From Sediminibacterium roseum (GTDB lineage: Bacteria; Bacteroidota; Bacteroidia; Chitinophagales; Chitinophagaceae): DNA of 64,000 bases. Below the pieces are notes generated by a model. It was not told where the DNA came from, searched no databases, and worked only from the letters and a program-made list of their open reading frames with translations. Below are positions 8,169 through 16,090 of the stretch, one piece after another. The DNA is taken from positions 980,685 through 1,044,684 of the forward strand of contig NZ_JAACJS010000002.1 in NCBI RefSeq assembly GCF_009939005.1. The letters run 5' to 3'. The number at the start of each line of letters is the position of its first letter. Position 1 is the stretch's first letter. The position numbers and the translations under genes are program-made.

Positions 8169-9509
8169 ATGAAGCACAAACTCATCATACTCGGATCAGG
8201 CGAAAGCGGCGTAGGTGCGGCTATCCTTGGCAAGAAACAGGGGTATGATGTATTTGTAAGCGATGGCGGAACCATCAAACAGGCGTACAAGCAGGAATTA
8301 ACGGACAGCGGGATCGAATTTGAAGAAGGACAACACTCAAAAGAAAGAATACTTGCGGCAAACGAAGTGATGAAGAGCCCGGGCATTCCCGAAAAAAACG
8401 AACTGGTAAAAATGATCCGGGCCAAAAACATACCCGTGATCAGTGAGATTGAACTGGCGTACCGGTTTAAGGGTAACAGCAAAATTGTTGCGATCACGGG
8501 AAGCAACGGGAAAAGCACCACAACCGCTTTAACCTACCAAATCTGCAAAACAGCCGGGCTCGATTGCGCGATGGTGGGCAATATCGGGATCTCGTTTGCA
8601 AAACAGGTGGCGCAGGATCCGAAAGAGGTATACGTGGTAGAAGTAAGTTCCTTTCAACTGGACGATATCAAAGATTTCCGTGCGGATATAGCAGTGTTGC
8701 TGAACATTACAGAAGATCACTTAGACAGGTACGACTACAGGTTTGAGAATTACATCAACAGTAAGTTCAGGGTGATCGAGAACCAGACAAAAGAAGATTA
8801 TTTCATTTACTGCCTGGACGATGAAGTGATCACAAAAAAACTCCCATTACTAACCATTCATACTAACCCATTACCATTCTCTATGAAACAAGAAGTAAAA
8901 AAAGGCGGCTACATCAAGGGCGACCAGATGATGCTGCGCATCCAGGAAGAAAGAGTAAGCATGAGTATCTACGATTTTGCGCTGAAAGGCAAACACAACA
9001 ACTACAACACTATGGCAGCAGGTATTGCAGCGGCAACCCTTGGCATCCGCAAAGAAAAGATCCGCGAAGCAGTGAAGAATTTTCACAGCCTCGAGCACCG
9101 CATGGAGTTTGTTGCAATGGTTAGAGGTGTTGAGTTCATCAACGACAGCAAGGCCACGAATGTGAACAGCACGTGGTTTGCACTCGAGAGTATGAATAAA
9201 CCAACGGTACTCATATTGGGTGGTACCGATAAGGGTAATGATTATGGTTTGATCGCCGACCTGGTAAAAGAAAAAGTAAAAGCGATCGTATGTATGGGAG
9301 TGGACAATAAAAAGATCATAGAGGCTTTTAAAGACATTGTTCCGGTGATCGTGGAAACAGATTCGGCAAAAAAAGCCGTGAACGCGTCTTTCAAAATGTC
9401 GCAGAAAGGTGATGTGGTTTTGCTCAGTCCTGCTTGTGCAAGTTTCGATCTGTTCAAAAATTACGAAGACAGGGGAACACAGTTTAAGGATGCAGTAAAA
9501 GAACTATAA
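8169..9509 (+). CDS. murD: UDP-N-acetylmuramoylalanine--D-glutamate ligase MurD
   Basis: MurD adds D-glutamate to UDP-MurNAc-L-alanine in the cytoplasm. The 446-residue product has the N-terminal Rossmann-type domain (ILGSGESGVGAAILGKK), the ATP-binding GSNGKST at 111-117, the VEVSSFQLD strand, NITEDHLDRYD, HRMEFV and the C-terminal NDSKATN motif. The length is normal. A stretch at 8841-8883, coding LPLLTIHTNPLPFS, contains no G for over 40 bases and reads like the G-poor spacers between genes of this cluster; it falls in a variable loop of the central domain. Confidence 0.94.
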   Translation: MKHKLIILGSGESGVGAAILGKKQGYDVFVSDGGTIKQAYKQELTDSGIEFEEGQHSKERILAANEVMKSPGIPEKNELVKMIRAKNIPVISEIELAYRFKGNSKIVAITGSNGKSTTTALTYQICKTAGLDCAMVGNIGISFAKQVAQDPKEVYVVEVSSFQLDDIKDFRADIAVLLNITEDHLDRYDYRFENYINSKFRVIENQTKEDYFIYCLDDEVITKKLPLLTIHTNPLPFSMKQEVKKGGYIKGDQMMLRIQEERVSMSIYDFALKGKHNNYNTMAAGIAAATLGIRKEKIREAVKNFHSLEHRMEFVAMVRGVEFINDSKATNVNSTWFALESMNKPTVLILGGTDKGNDYGLIADLVKEKVKAIVCMGVDNKKIIEAFKDIVPVIVETDSAKKAVNASFKMSQKGDVVLLSPACASFDLFKNYEDRGTQFKDAVKEL

Positions 9510-9531
9510 CCGAAAATTCCGGATCAGAAAT

Positions 9532-10824
9532 ATGTCAGAGCTAAAAGATACCCTATTTGCCCAGATGCCTTCCATTGGTGGAATGCGCGGACAGCTTGTG
9601 CAGCGTACGAGGGGAGATAAGTATATCTGGGGGATAGTGGTGTTGTTGTCGCTGATCTCGATCCTTGTTGTATACAGCGCTACCGGATCACTGGCATATA
9701 AGATGTACAAGGGAAATACGAATGTGTACCTTTTCAAACAGATCTCCTTCACATTGGTAGGATTGCTGTTGATCTATTTCCTGCACCGCATCAACTACAC
9801 CATTTTTTCGAGGGTGGCAACGATACTGTTCCTTGCCTCCATTCCGTTGTTGCTGTATACGCTTTTGTTTGGCGCCAAGATCAACGATGGAAGCCGATGG
9901 ATCAAATTGCCGATCATCAACATGACGGTACAGACCAGCGATTTTGCGAAGCTTGCTTTGTTCATGTACATATCGCGGTTGCTCAGTAAAAAGCAGGAGG
10001 TGATCAAGGATTTTAAGAAAGGGTTCATACCCGTGGTTGCACCCGTAATGATCATCTGTGCATTGATCATGCCCGCCAACCTCTCCAACGCATTGCTCAC
10101 CGGCGCAACATCGCTGCTGCTGATGTTCATCGGCCGCGTGAGCCTGAAACATATTTTCCTGACGATCGGCGTCGCTTTGATACCGGTTACCCTCATCATA
10201 GCAGTGGCAGTTGCAACCTACGATGGTAAATCAAAAGAAGATGCACCCAAGACATCCGTAACAGAAAAGGCGAAATCGTTCGGGCGCTTTGGTACCTGGG
10301 TCAGCAGGGTGCAGTCCTTTATTTACGCAACAGACAAAGAAACACCGTACCAGGTGCAGCAGGCAAAGATCGCGATCGCAAATGGAAGCGTATTGGTGGG
10401 GCTCGGCCCGGGAAACAGCAGGCAGCGTAATTTTTTACCGCAGGCTTACAACGATTTTATTTATTCCATCATCATAGAAGAATATGGGTTGCTCGGCGGT
10501 GCGTTTATGATATTCATCTACCTCGTGTTCCTCTTCCGGTGCATCAGGATCTTCAGGCGATGCCCGTATGCATTCGGCGCGTTCCTGGCATTGGGGCTGA
10601 GCTTTACATTGGTGATACAGGCGGTGGCCAATATGGCGGTAAACGTAAACCTGGTTCCCGTAACCGGTGTAACGCTGCCATTGGTGAGCATGGGCGGAAG
10701 TTCATTCCTGTTCACCTGCGCCGCCATCGGCATCGTGCTTAGTGTTGCAAGAAACGTGGAACTGGTAGAAGGAAAAATTCCACCTGCAGAAAACGCAGCA
10801 CAGGCAGAACCCATACCCGCATAA
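9532..10824 (+). CDS. ftsW: Septal peptidoglycan polymerase FtsW (SEDS family)
   Basis: FtsW is the SEDS-family glycosyltransferase that polymerises lipid II at the septum together with the FtsI-class PBP encoded upstream. The 430-residue polytopic protein has about ten hydrophobic segments. Family signatures are NDGSRWIKLP around residue 122, SDFAKLALFMY, the GNGSxLxGxGPGNSRQR-like segment at about 286-304, an IEEYGLLGG motif, and a GVTLPLVSMGGSSFLF stretch near the C-terminus. The gap to murD is 22 bases, to murG 29 bases. Confidence 0.93.
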   Translation: MSELKDTLFAQMPSIGGMRGQLVQRTRGDKYIWGIVVLLSLISILVVYSATGSLAYKMYKGNTNVYLFKQISFTLVGLLLIYFLHRINYTIFSRVATILFLASIPLLLYTLLFGAKINDGSRWIKLPIINMTVQTSDFAKLALFMYISRLLSKKQEVIKDFKKGFIPVVAPVMIICALIMPANLSNALLTGATSLLLMFIGRVSLKHIFLTIGVALIPVTLIIAVAVATYDGKSKEDAPKTSVTEKAKSFGRFGTWVSRVQSFIYATDKETPYQVQQAKIAIANGSVLVGLGPGNSRQRNFLPQAYNDFIYSIIIEEYGLLGGAFMIFIYLVFLFRCIRIFRRCPYAFGAFLALGLSFTLVIQAVANMAVNVNLVPVTGVTLPLVSMGGSSFLFTCAAIGIVLSVARNVELVEGKIPPAENAAQAEPIPA

Positions 10825-10853
10825 CAATAACATAAGTAATTGAAGAAATAAAA

Positions 10854-12023
10854 ATGGCAGATAACACAACCAGCAAAGCATCACCACTACACCATCCCCA
10901 CGGGAAGGGAAGCGGTGGTGCCGGAAGGGGAAGGAGCACCCGCATCATCATCGCCGGCGGCGGCACGGGCGGCCACATCTTTCCTGCCATCGCCATCGCC
11001 AACGCATTAACAAAACAGGAGCCGGGCATCGAAATATTATTCATCGGCGCCAGGGGAAAAATGGAAATGGAAAAAGTTCCGCAGGCAGGATACCAGATAG
11101 AAGGGCTGGATATTGCCGGGCTGAACAGGCAATCCATGGTCAAAAATGTTGCACTGCCTTTTAAAGTGCTGAAGAGTTTCTTCAGGGTCAGGTCGATCAT
11201 GAAAAGTTTTCAGCCCGATGCGGTCATTGGTGTGGGCGGCTATTCAACCTATCCTGTTTTACGTTATGCGCAAACCAGGAACATACCCACATTTATCCAC
11301 GAGAGCAATTCTTTTGCAGGAAGGGCAAACATAATGTTGGGAAAGAAGGCCGCTAGGATCTTCGTGGCCTCAGACAGGATGGAAATGTTTTTCCCGAAGG
11401 ATAAAATAATGATCACGGGTAACCCCGTTCGCAGTGCGATCGCGCATTCAACGCACAGCAGGGCAGATGGCCAGCAATTTTTCGGGCTCGATGCAGGTAA
11501 AAAAACAGTGCTTGCCGTAGGCGGAAGCCTGGGTGCAAGAAGCATAAACGAAGCCATTGCTGCGCACATAGATGTTTTTGAAGAGAACGGCCTGCAGCTT
11601 ATCTGGCAAACCGGTAAAACAACCGCGGCCGAATACAAACACATAGGAGAGGGAAAAAAGAACATCTGGGTGAATGATTTTATCAGGGAAATGGAAATGG
11701 CCTATGCCGCCGCGGATATAGTGATCAGCCGCGCAGGCGCTATGGCGGTTACAGAATTGTGCGTAGCTGCCAAGCCCACCATATTTGTTCCGTATCCTTT
11801 GGCGGCAGAAGACCACCAGACATCCAATGCGATGAACCTGGTGCACAAGCATGCGGCTTTGATCGTGAAAGACAACGAAGCAAAAGAGAAATTGGTGGCC
11901 GCTGTGGTTGCGCTTGCAAAAGACGAGGCACAACAGCGGTTGCTGCAAACAAACATCCACGCACTGGCGGTAACAAATGCCGACGAGGTAGTGGCGGCAG
12001 AAATATTGAAACACATCAGGTGA
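10854..12023 (+). CDS. murG: Undecaprenyldiphospho-muramoylpentapeptide beta-N-acetylglucosaminyltransferase MurG
   Basis: MurG converts lipid I to lipid II by adding GlcNAc from UDP-GlcNAc on the cytoplasmic side of the membrane. The product is 389 residues with two GT-B Rossmann domains: the N-terminal GGGTGGHIFPA starts at residue 35, and the C-terminal domain has GGSLGA and the UDP-binding SRAGAMAVTEL region plus PYPLAAEDHQTSNA. About 29 residues rich in His, Gly, Ser and Arg precede the fold, an extension absent from most MurG proteins; there is no later start that would keep the fold intact. The stop codon overlaps the GTG start of murC. Confidence 0.94.
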   Translation: MADNTTSKASPLHHPHGKGSGGAGRGRSTRIIIAGGGTGGHIFPAIAIANALTKQEPGIEILFIGARGKMEMEKVPQAGYQIEGLDIAGLNRQSMVKNVALPFKVLKSFFRVRSIMKSFQPDAVIGVGGYSTYPVLRYAQTRNIPTFIHESNSFAGRANIMLGKKAARIFVASDRMEMFFPKDKIMITGNPVRSAIAHSTHSRADGQQFFGLDAGKKTVLAVGGSLGARSINEAIAAHIDVFEENGLQLIWQTGKTTAAEYKHIGEGKKNIWVNDFIREMEMAYAAADIVISRAGAMAVTELCVAAKPTIFVPYPLAAEDHQTSNAMNLVHKHAALIVKDNEAKEKLVAAVVALAKDEAQQRLLQTNIHALAVTNADEVVAAEILKHIR

Positions 12024-13375
12024 GTAAACTAAACGACATAAAGAAGATCTATTTCATCGGCATCGGTGGAATTGGCATGAGTGCCCTGGCGCGTTATTTC
12101 AGATCGAAGAACGTGGAAGTGAGCGGTTACGATAAAACCCCAACGCCTTTGACACGCGAACTGGAAGCAAGCGGCATCGCCATCCATTACGAAGAACGGG
12201 TGGATGCGCTGCCGAAAGATGTGGACGCGGTTGTGTATACACCCGCTATTCCCGCGCAGCATGCAGAACTGGTATATTTCCGCGAGAACAATTATACCGT
12301 GGTGAAAAGAAGTGATGTGCTGCAATGGATCACCGAGGGCTCCTTCAACATCTGCGTAGGGGGCACACACGGTAAAACAACCGTTACCTCTATGATCGCG
12401 CATTTGCTGCGTCATTCGGGTTATGGTTGCAATGCTTTCTTAGGGGGCATTGCCGCAAACTACAATACCAATTTCTGGAGCCATGAAAGAAACGTGGTGG
12501 TGGTTGAAGCCGATGAATACGACAGGAGCTTTTTAAAACTCGTTCCTGATGTAGCGGTCGTAACGGCGATGGATCCCGATCACCTCGATATCTATGGAAC
12601 GCCTGAAGAAGTGGTGAACGCATTTATCCAGTTCTCGCAAAAAGTAAAACCCGGCGGTTGCCTGGTTTCAAAATACGGGTTGGAAAGAGGCAATGAATTG
12701 AATGCGGCGCATCACTACACGTACAGTTTTGAGAACACCGGCGCCGATGTTTATGCAGCGAACCGCGAAGTAAAGAACGGCAGCTATGTTTTTGATGTGG
12801 TGGCCAGGGAGTGGAGTATCAAAGAGGTTACGCTGCATATGGGCGGACTGCACAACATCGAGAACAGCATTGCGGCCATCACCGTTGCGAAACACATCGG
12901 GATCAGCGATGAAAAGATCAGGGCGGCCGTAGCAGATTTCAGGGGTGTAAGAAGAAGGTTCGAGTATGCGCTTAAAAACGAGCAGCATGTTCTGATCGAT
13001 GACTATGCGCATCACCCAGAGGAACTCAATGCATTGATCAGTGGGGTGAGAAGCATATTTGATAAAGAAAAGCTGGTGCTTGTTTTCCAGCCGCATCTTT
13101 TCAGCAGAACAAAAGACCTCGCCGATGCGTTTGCGGCGAGCCTGGACCAGGCGGATGAAGTGATCCTTCTGCCCATCTATCCCGCACGCGAGTTGCCGAT
13201 GGAAGGGGTAACGAGTGAGTTGCTTCTTTCAAAGATGAACAATCCCAACAAAAAAGTATTGGGTAAAGAAGAAATAAAAACATGGGTGGCGGAAAACAAA
13301 CCCCGTTTGATCGTAATGGCCGGCGCAGGTGATATAGACGCACTTGTTGGGCCCGTGAAAGAATTATTGAGTTAA
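12020..13375 (+). CDS. murC: UDP-N-acetylmuramate--L-alanine ligase MurC
   Basis: MurC adds L-alanine to UDP-MurNAc, the first amino acid of the stem peptide. The 451-residue product begins MSKLNDIKKIYFIGIGGIGM, has the ATP-binding GTHGKT at 115-120, VVEADEYDRSF, DPDHLDIY and DDYAHHPEE. The start is a GTG at 12020 whose GTGA overlaps the murG stop (12021-12023), implying translational coupling. The open frame continues 87 codons further upstream inside murG, but that part has no family similarity and would put the Rossmann GxGGxGMS motif far from the N-terminus, so I reject it. ftsQ starts directly after the stop. Confidence 0.93.
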   Translation: MSKLNDIKKIYFIGIGGIGMSALARYFRSKNVEVSGYDKTPTPLTRELEASGIAIHYEERVDALPKDVDAVVYTPAIPAQHAELVYFRENNYTVVKRSDVLQWITEGSFNICVGGTHGKTTVTSMIAHLLRHSGYGCNAFLGGIAANYNTNFWSHERNVVVVEADEYDRSFLKLVPDVAVVTAMDPDHLDIYGTPEEVVNAFIQFSQKVKPGGCLVSKYGLERGNELNAAHHYTYSFENTGADVYAANREVKNGSYVFDVVAREWSIKEVTLHMGGLHNIENSIAAITVAKHIGISDEKIRAAVADFRGVRRRFEYALKNEQHVLIDDYAHHPEELNALISGVRSIFDKEKLVLVFQPHLFSRTKDLADAFAASLDQADEVILLPIYPARELPMEGVTSELLLSKMNNPNKKVLGKEEIKTWVAENKPRLIVMAGAGDIDALVGPVKELLS

Positions 13376-14473
13376 ATGCGCAGGTACAACTGGAAAAAAA
13401 TAGCAATGAGCGCCCTCTGGGCGATGGCAGGCATCGGGGCGATCGTACTGCTGGGCGCAGCTGTGCAAAAGAAAAACCATAAGGTTTGTGCGGGCATAAA
13501 AATTGAGATCAGCGGCGCGGAGCGGCATATGTTCATCGATGAGAAAGATGTGATGGAGATCCTGCGAAGCACCGGCAAAGTAGAAGGCTACCCGATCGCA
13601 GAACTCAACCTCCGCTCGATGGAACAGGTTGTTGAACGCAACCCATGGGTGAAGAACGCGGAAATGTTTTTAGACAACAACCAGGTGCTGCAGGTGAGCA
13701 TCGAAGAACGACAACCCGTGGCAAGGGTGTTTACATTGGATGGAAGTTCGTTTTACCTCGACAGCGGCGCGCTCCGGCTGCCTTTGAGCGATAAATTATC
13801 GGCACGCGTTCCATCGTTCACGGGGTTTCCGACAGACAGGAAAAAACTGGCGGCGCCAGACAGTATGCTTTTGCACAACGTGGTTGCACTGGGCAAATAC
13901 ATTCTTGCAGATTCGTTCTGGATGGCGCAGGTGGCGCAGATAGACATCACCCCGCAATCCACTTTTGAAATGGTACCGGTGGTGGGAGATCATATCGTGG
14001 CGCTGGGCGATGCAAACAACATCGAAAGAAAATTCAGTCACCTGTACACGTTTTATAAAAAGGCATGGTTGCAGAACGGCCTCAACACCTACGAAAAGCT
14101 GGATGTGCAGTACAGCAACCAGGTGGTGGCCGTAAGAAAAGGAACAGGCAGGGCCCAGGTAGATTCTGCAAGGGCGCAGCTGCTGATGCAGAATTTAATG
14201 GCGCAGTCGCAGCCGGTGATGGACAGCGGTCTCGTAACAACACCGCCAAAACCGACAGCCGTTAAACCGGCGAAAGACAGTGCGGCGGTTGTAAAACCAG
14301 CTGCAATGGTAAAGAGCGGGGTAAAAAATACGGCGAAAACAAATTCAGCATCTAAATCAAACAATAAAGGAGTAAAAAAGGCGTTAACACCAGTAGGTAA
14401 GAAACAAGTGAACAGGAAACAAAGTAAGAAGCCGGTAAAGCCGCAACCGAAAGCCGTTTTGAAAAAACAATAA
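13376..14473 (+). CDS. ftsQ: Cell division protein FtsQ
   Basis: A 365-residue bitopic division protein that with FtsL and FtsB forms the complex controlling FtsWI. The N-terminus is short and basic, followed by a transmembrane helix (about 9-30), a POTRA-type domain (about 40-105, starting IKIEISGAERHMFIDEKDV) and the beta domain (SFYLDSGALRLPL, VPSFTGFP). From about residue 245 the protein turns into a Lys/Ala/Pro-rich low-complexity tail of roughly 120 residues with a strongly basic end; given N-in/C-out topology this tail is predicted to lie in the periplasm. The ATG at 13376 abuts the murC TAA, so translation is probably coupled. Confidence 0.88.
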   Translation: MRRYNWKKIAMSALWAMAGIGAIVLLGAAVQKKNHKVCAGIKIEISGAERHMFIDEKDVMEILRSTGKVEGYPIAELNLRSMEQVVERNPWVKNAEMFLDNNQVLQVSIEERQPVARVFTLDGSSFYLDSGALRLPLSDKLSARVPSFTGFPTDRKKLAAPDSMLLHNVVALGKYILADSFWMAQVAQIDITPQSTFEMVPVVGDHIVALGDANNIERKFSHLYTFYKKAWLQNGLNTYEKLDVQYSNQVVAVRKGTGRAQVDSARAQLLMQNLMAQSQPVMDSGLVTTPPKPTAVKPAKDSAAVVKPAAMVKSGVKNTAKTNSASKSNNKGVKKALTPVGKKQVNRKQSKKPVKPQPKAVLKKQ

Positions 14474-14535
14474 GGCGTTACCGGCCCGGGAATAAATACA
14501 CAACTAAGCATACTAACAACTAAAACACACCATCT

Positions 14536-15906
14536 ATGAATCACAATGAATCACCAATCATTGTTGGTCTTGACATCGGAACCACCAAGATAGCCGCCAT
14601 TGCGGGCCGTAAGAACGAGTACGGTAAGCTGGAGATCCTTGGTTTTGGCCGCGCCAACAGCAATGGCGTGCAGCACGGGCAGGTACTGAACATCGACCAG
14701 ACGATCAAAGCGATACAATCTGCCCTTGAGAACTGCTATGAAAGCAATCCTGATCTTGAGATCAGCGAAGTGTATGTGGGTATTGCGGGGCATCACATCA
14801 AAAGCCTGCAGACACGCGGAGACATTGTGCGCCACGACCCGGACACAGAGATCAAGCGCCCCGAGATAGAACAGCTGATCAACAACCAGCGCAAGACCTT
14901 TATCCCGGCGGGCGACCAGATCATTGATGTGATCCCACAGGATTTTCATGTAGACAATATACAGAACATCAAAGATCCGGTTGGGTACAATGGAGTGAAG
15001 GTGGGTGCGAATTTCCACATCATTACCGGCGACAGGAACGCGATCCGCAACATCAACCGGTCGGTAGAAAGAAGCGGCCTCACAACAAAGGACCTCGTTC
15101 TGCAACCGCTTGCCTCGGCCAGCGCTGTTATGAGTGAGATTGATATGGAAGCGGGTGTTGCCATACTGGATATTGGTGGCGGTACCAGTGACCTCGCGGT
15201 TTTTTACGAAGGCATATTGAAACATACCGCGGTGATCCCGTTTGGCGGGGAGAACATCACGAACGATATCCGAATGGGCCTCGGTGTGCTGAAGAGCCAG
15301 GCCGAAGCCATGAAGGTGCAGTTCGGAAGCGCATTGGCCGACGAAGCAAAAAGCAATGCTTATATAACAATACCCGGACTGAAGGGCATGCCGGCAAAAG
15401 AGATCAGTGTAAAAAACCTTGCGGCCATCATCCAGGCGCGCATGAGCGAGATCCTCGATTTTGTTACTTATCATTTGAAACAGGTAGGACTGGACAGCCG
15501 CATGCTCAATGGCGGGATCATTCTTACCGGTGGCGGATCGCAGTTGAAGCACCTGATCCAGCTAACAGAATATACAACGGGGTTGAATGCACGCATCGGT
15601 TTGCCCAACGAGCACCTTGCGCCTAATCATATAGAAGAGTTAAAAAAGCCGATGTACTCAACCTGTATCGGGCTTATTTTAAAAGGATACAGCGATTACG
15701 ATCACAAGTACAAAGAGTTCTCGGAAAAATTCAAGAAAGTGGAAGTACCGAAAAAACTCACCGTTGAAGCGGCAGCCCCGGCGCCTGAAACCGTTGCCCC
15801 TGCTGCATCTGTAGACGTAAGCGCGCGCAAGGGAAAGTTCTGGGATAAGTTCAAGAACAACCTGATCGATATGTTTAAAGAAGAAGAGGACCAGGTTATA
15901 AAATAA
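14536..15906 (+). CDS. ftsA: Cell division protein FtsA
   Basis: FtsA is the actin-like ATPase that tethers FtsZ filaments to the membrane. The 456-residue product has the phosphate-1 motif GLDIGTTK at 11-18, the SHS2/1C subdomain at about 85-165, phosphate-2 ILDIGGGTSDLAV at about 212, and adenosine motif ILTGGGSQL. The C-terminus is an amphipathic-looking helix (FWDKFKNNLIDMFKEEE) after an Ala/Pro/Val-rich linker, the usual FtsA membrane-targeting arrangement. It precedes ftsZ with a 184-base spacer. Confidence 0.94.
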   Translation: MNHNESPIIVGLDIGTTKIAAIAGRKNEYGKLEILGFGRANSNGVQHGQVLNIDQTIKAIQSALENCYESNPDLEISEVYVGIAGHHIKSLQTRGDIVRHDPDTEIKRPEIEQLINNQRKTFIPAGDQIIDVIPQDFHVDNIQNIKDPVGYNGVKVGANFHIITGDRNAIRNINRSVERSGLTTKDLVLQPLASASAVMSEIDMEAGVAILDIGGGTSDLAVFYEGILKHTAVIPFGGENITNDIRMGLGVLKSQAEAMKVQFGSALADEAKSNAYITIPGLKGMPAKEISVKNLAAIIQARMSEILDFVTYHLKQVGLDSRMLNGGIILTGGGSQLKHLIQLTEYTTGLNARIGLPNEHLAPNHIEELKKPMYSTCIGLILKGYSDYDHKYKEFSEKFKKVEVPKKLTVEAAAPAPETVAPAASVDVSARKGKFWDKFKNNLIDMFKEEEDQVIK

Positions 15907-16090
15907 ATGGCTTGGTAATACCGTTATATACTATCCGACTTGTGAGAAAAGTTCCTGGTTAAGTAGTTTATTGGTTGAATGGTTTGTTGGTAAGGTATTT
16001 GTAACACAAATAACCAATCCGCAAACCGGGTAATCGTAAACGAAAGAACCAACAAAGAAACCGCTATTATCAATTTTTAAAAAGCCAGCT
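15907..16090. other. ftsA-ftsZ spacer with strand-asymmetric repeats
   Basis: No gene is visible here. The left half is rich in G and T (TTTATTGGTT at 15967-15976, followed by a GGTTTG word), the right half in A and C (AACCAAT, CAAACC), so related words occur in both orientations, but they are ordered so that they do not nest into one long stem. No T-run terminator is seen, so ftsZ may be read through from upstream or have its own promoter here. Similar ACCAATAAACC words occur at 6742-6756 and 34138-34152. Confidence 0.4.

Noticed and set aside
11759..12019. Upstream 87-codon extension of the murC frame
   Set aside because: It lies inside murG in another frame and gives a Cys/Arg-rich peptide unlike any MurC N-terminus; the GTG at 12020 gives the conserved start.
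14551..15552. A 333-codon open frame on the minus strand opposite ftsA
   Set aside because: Antisense shadow of ftsA without any recognisable domain or start context.
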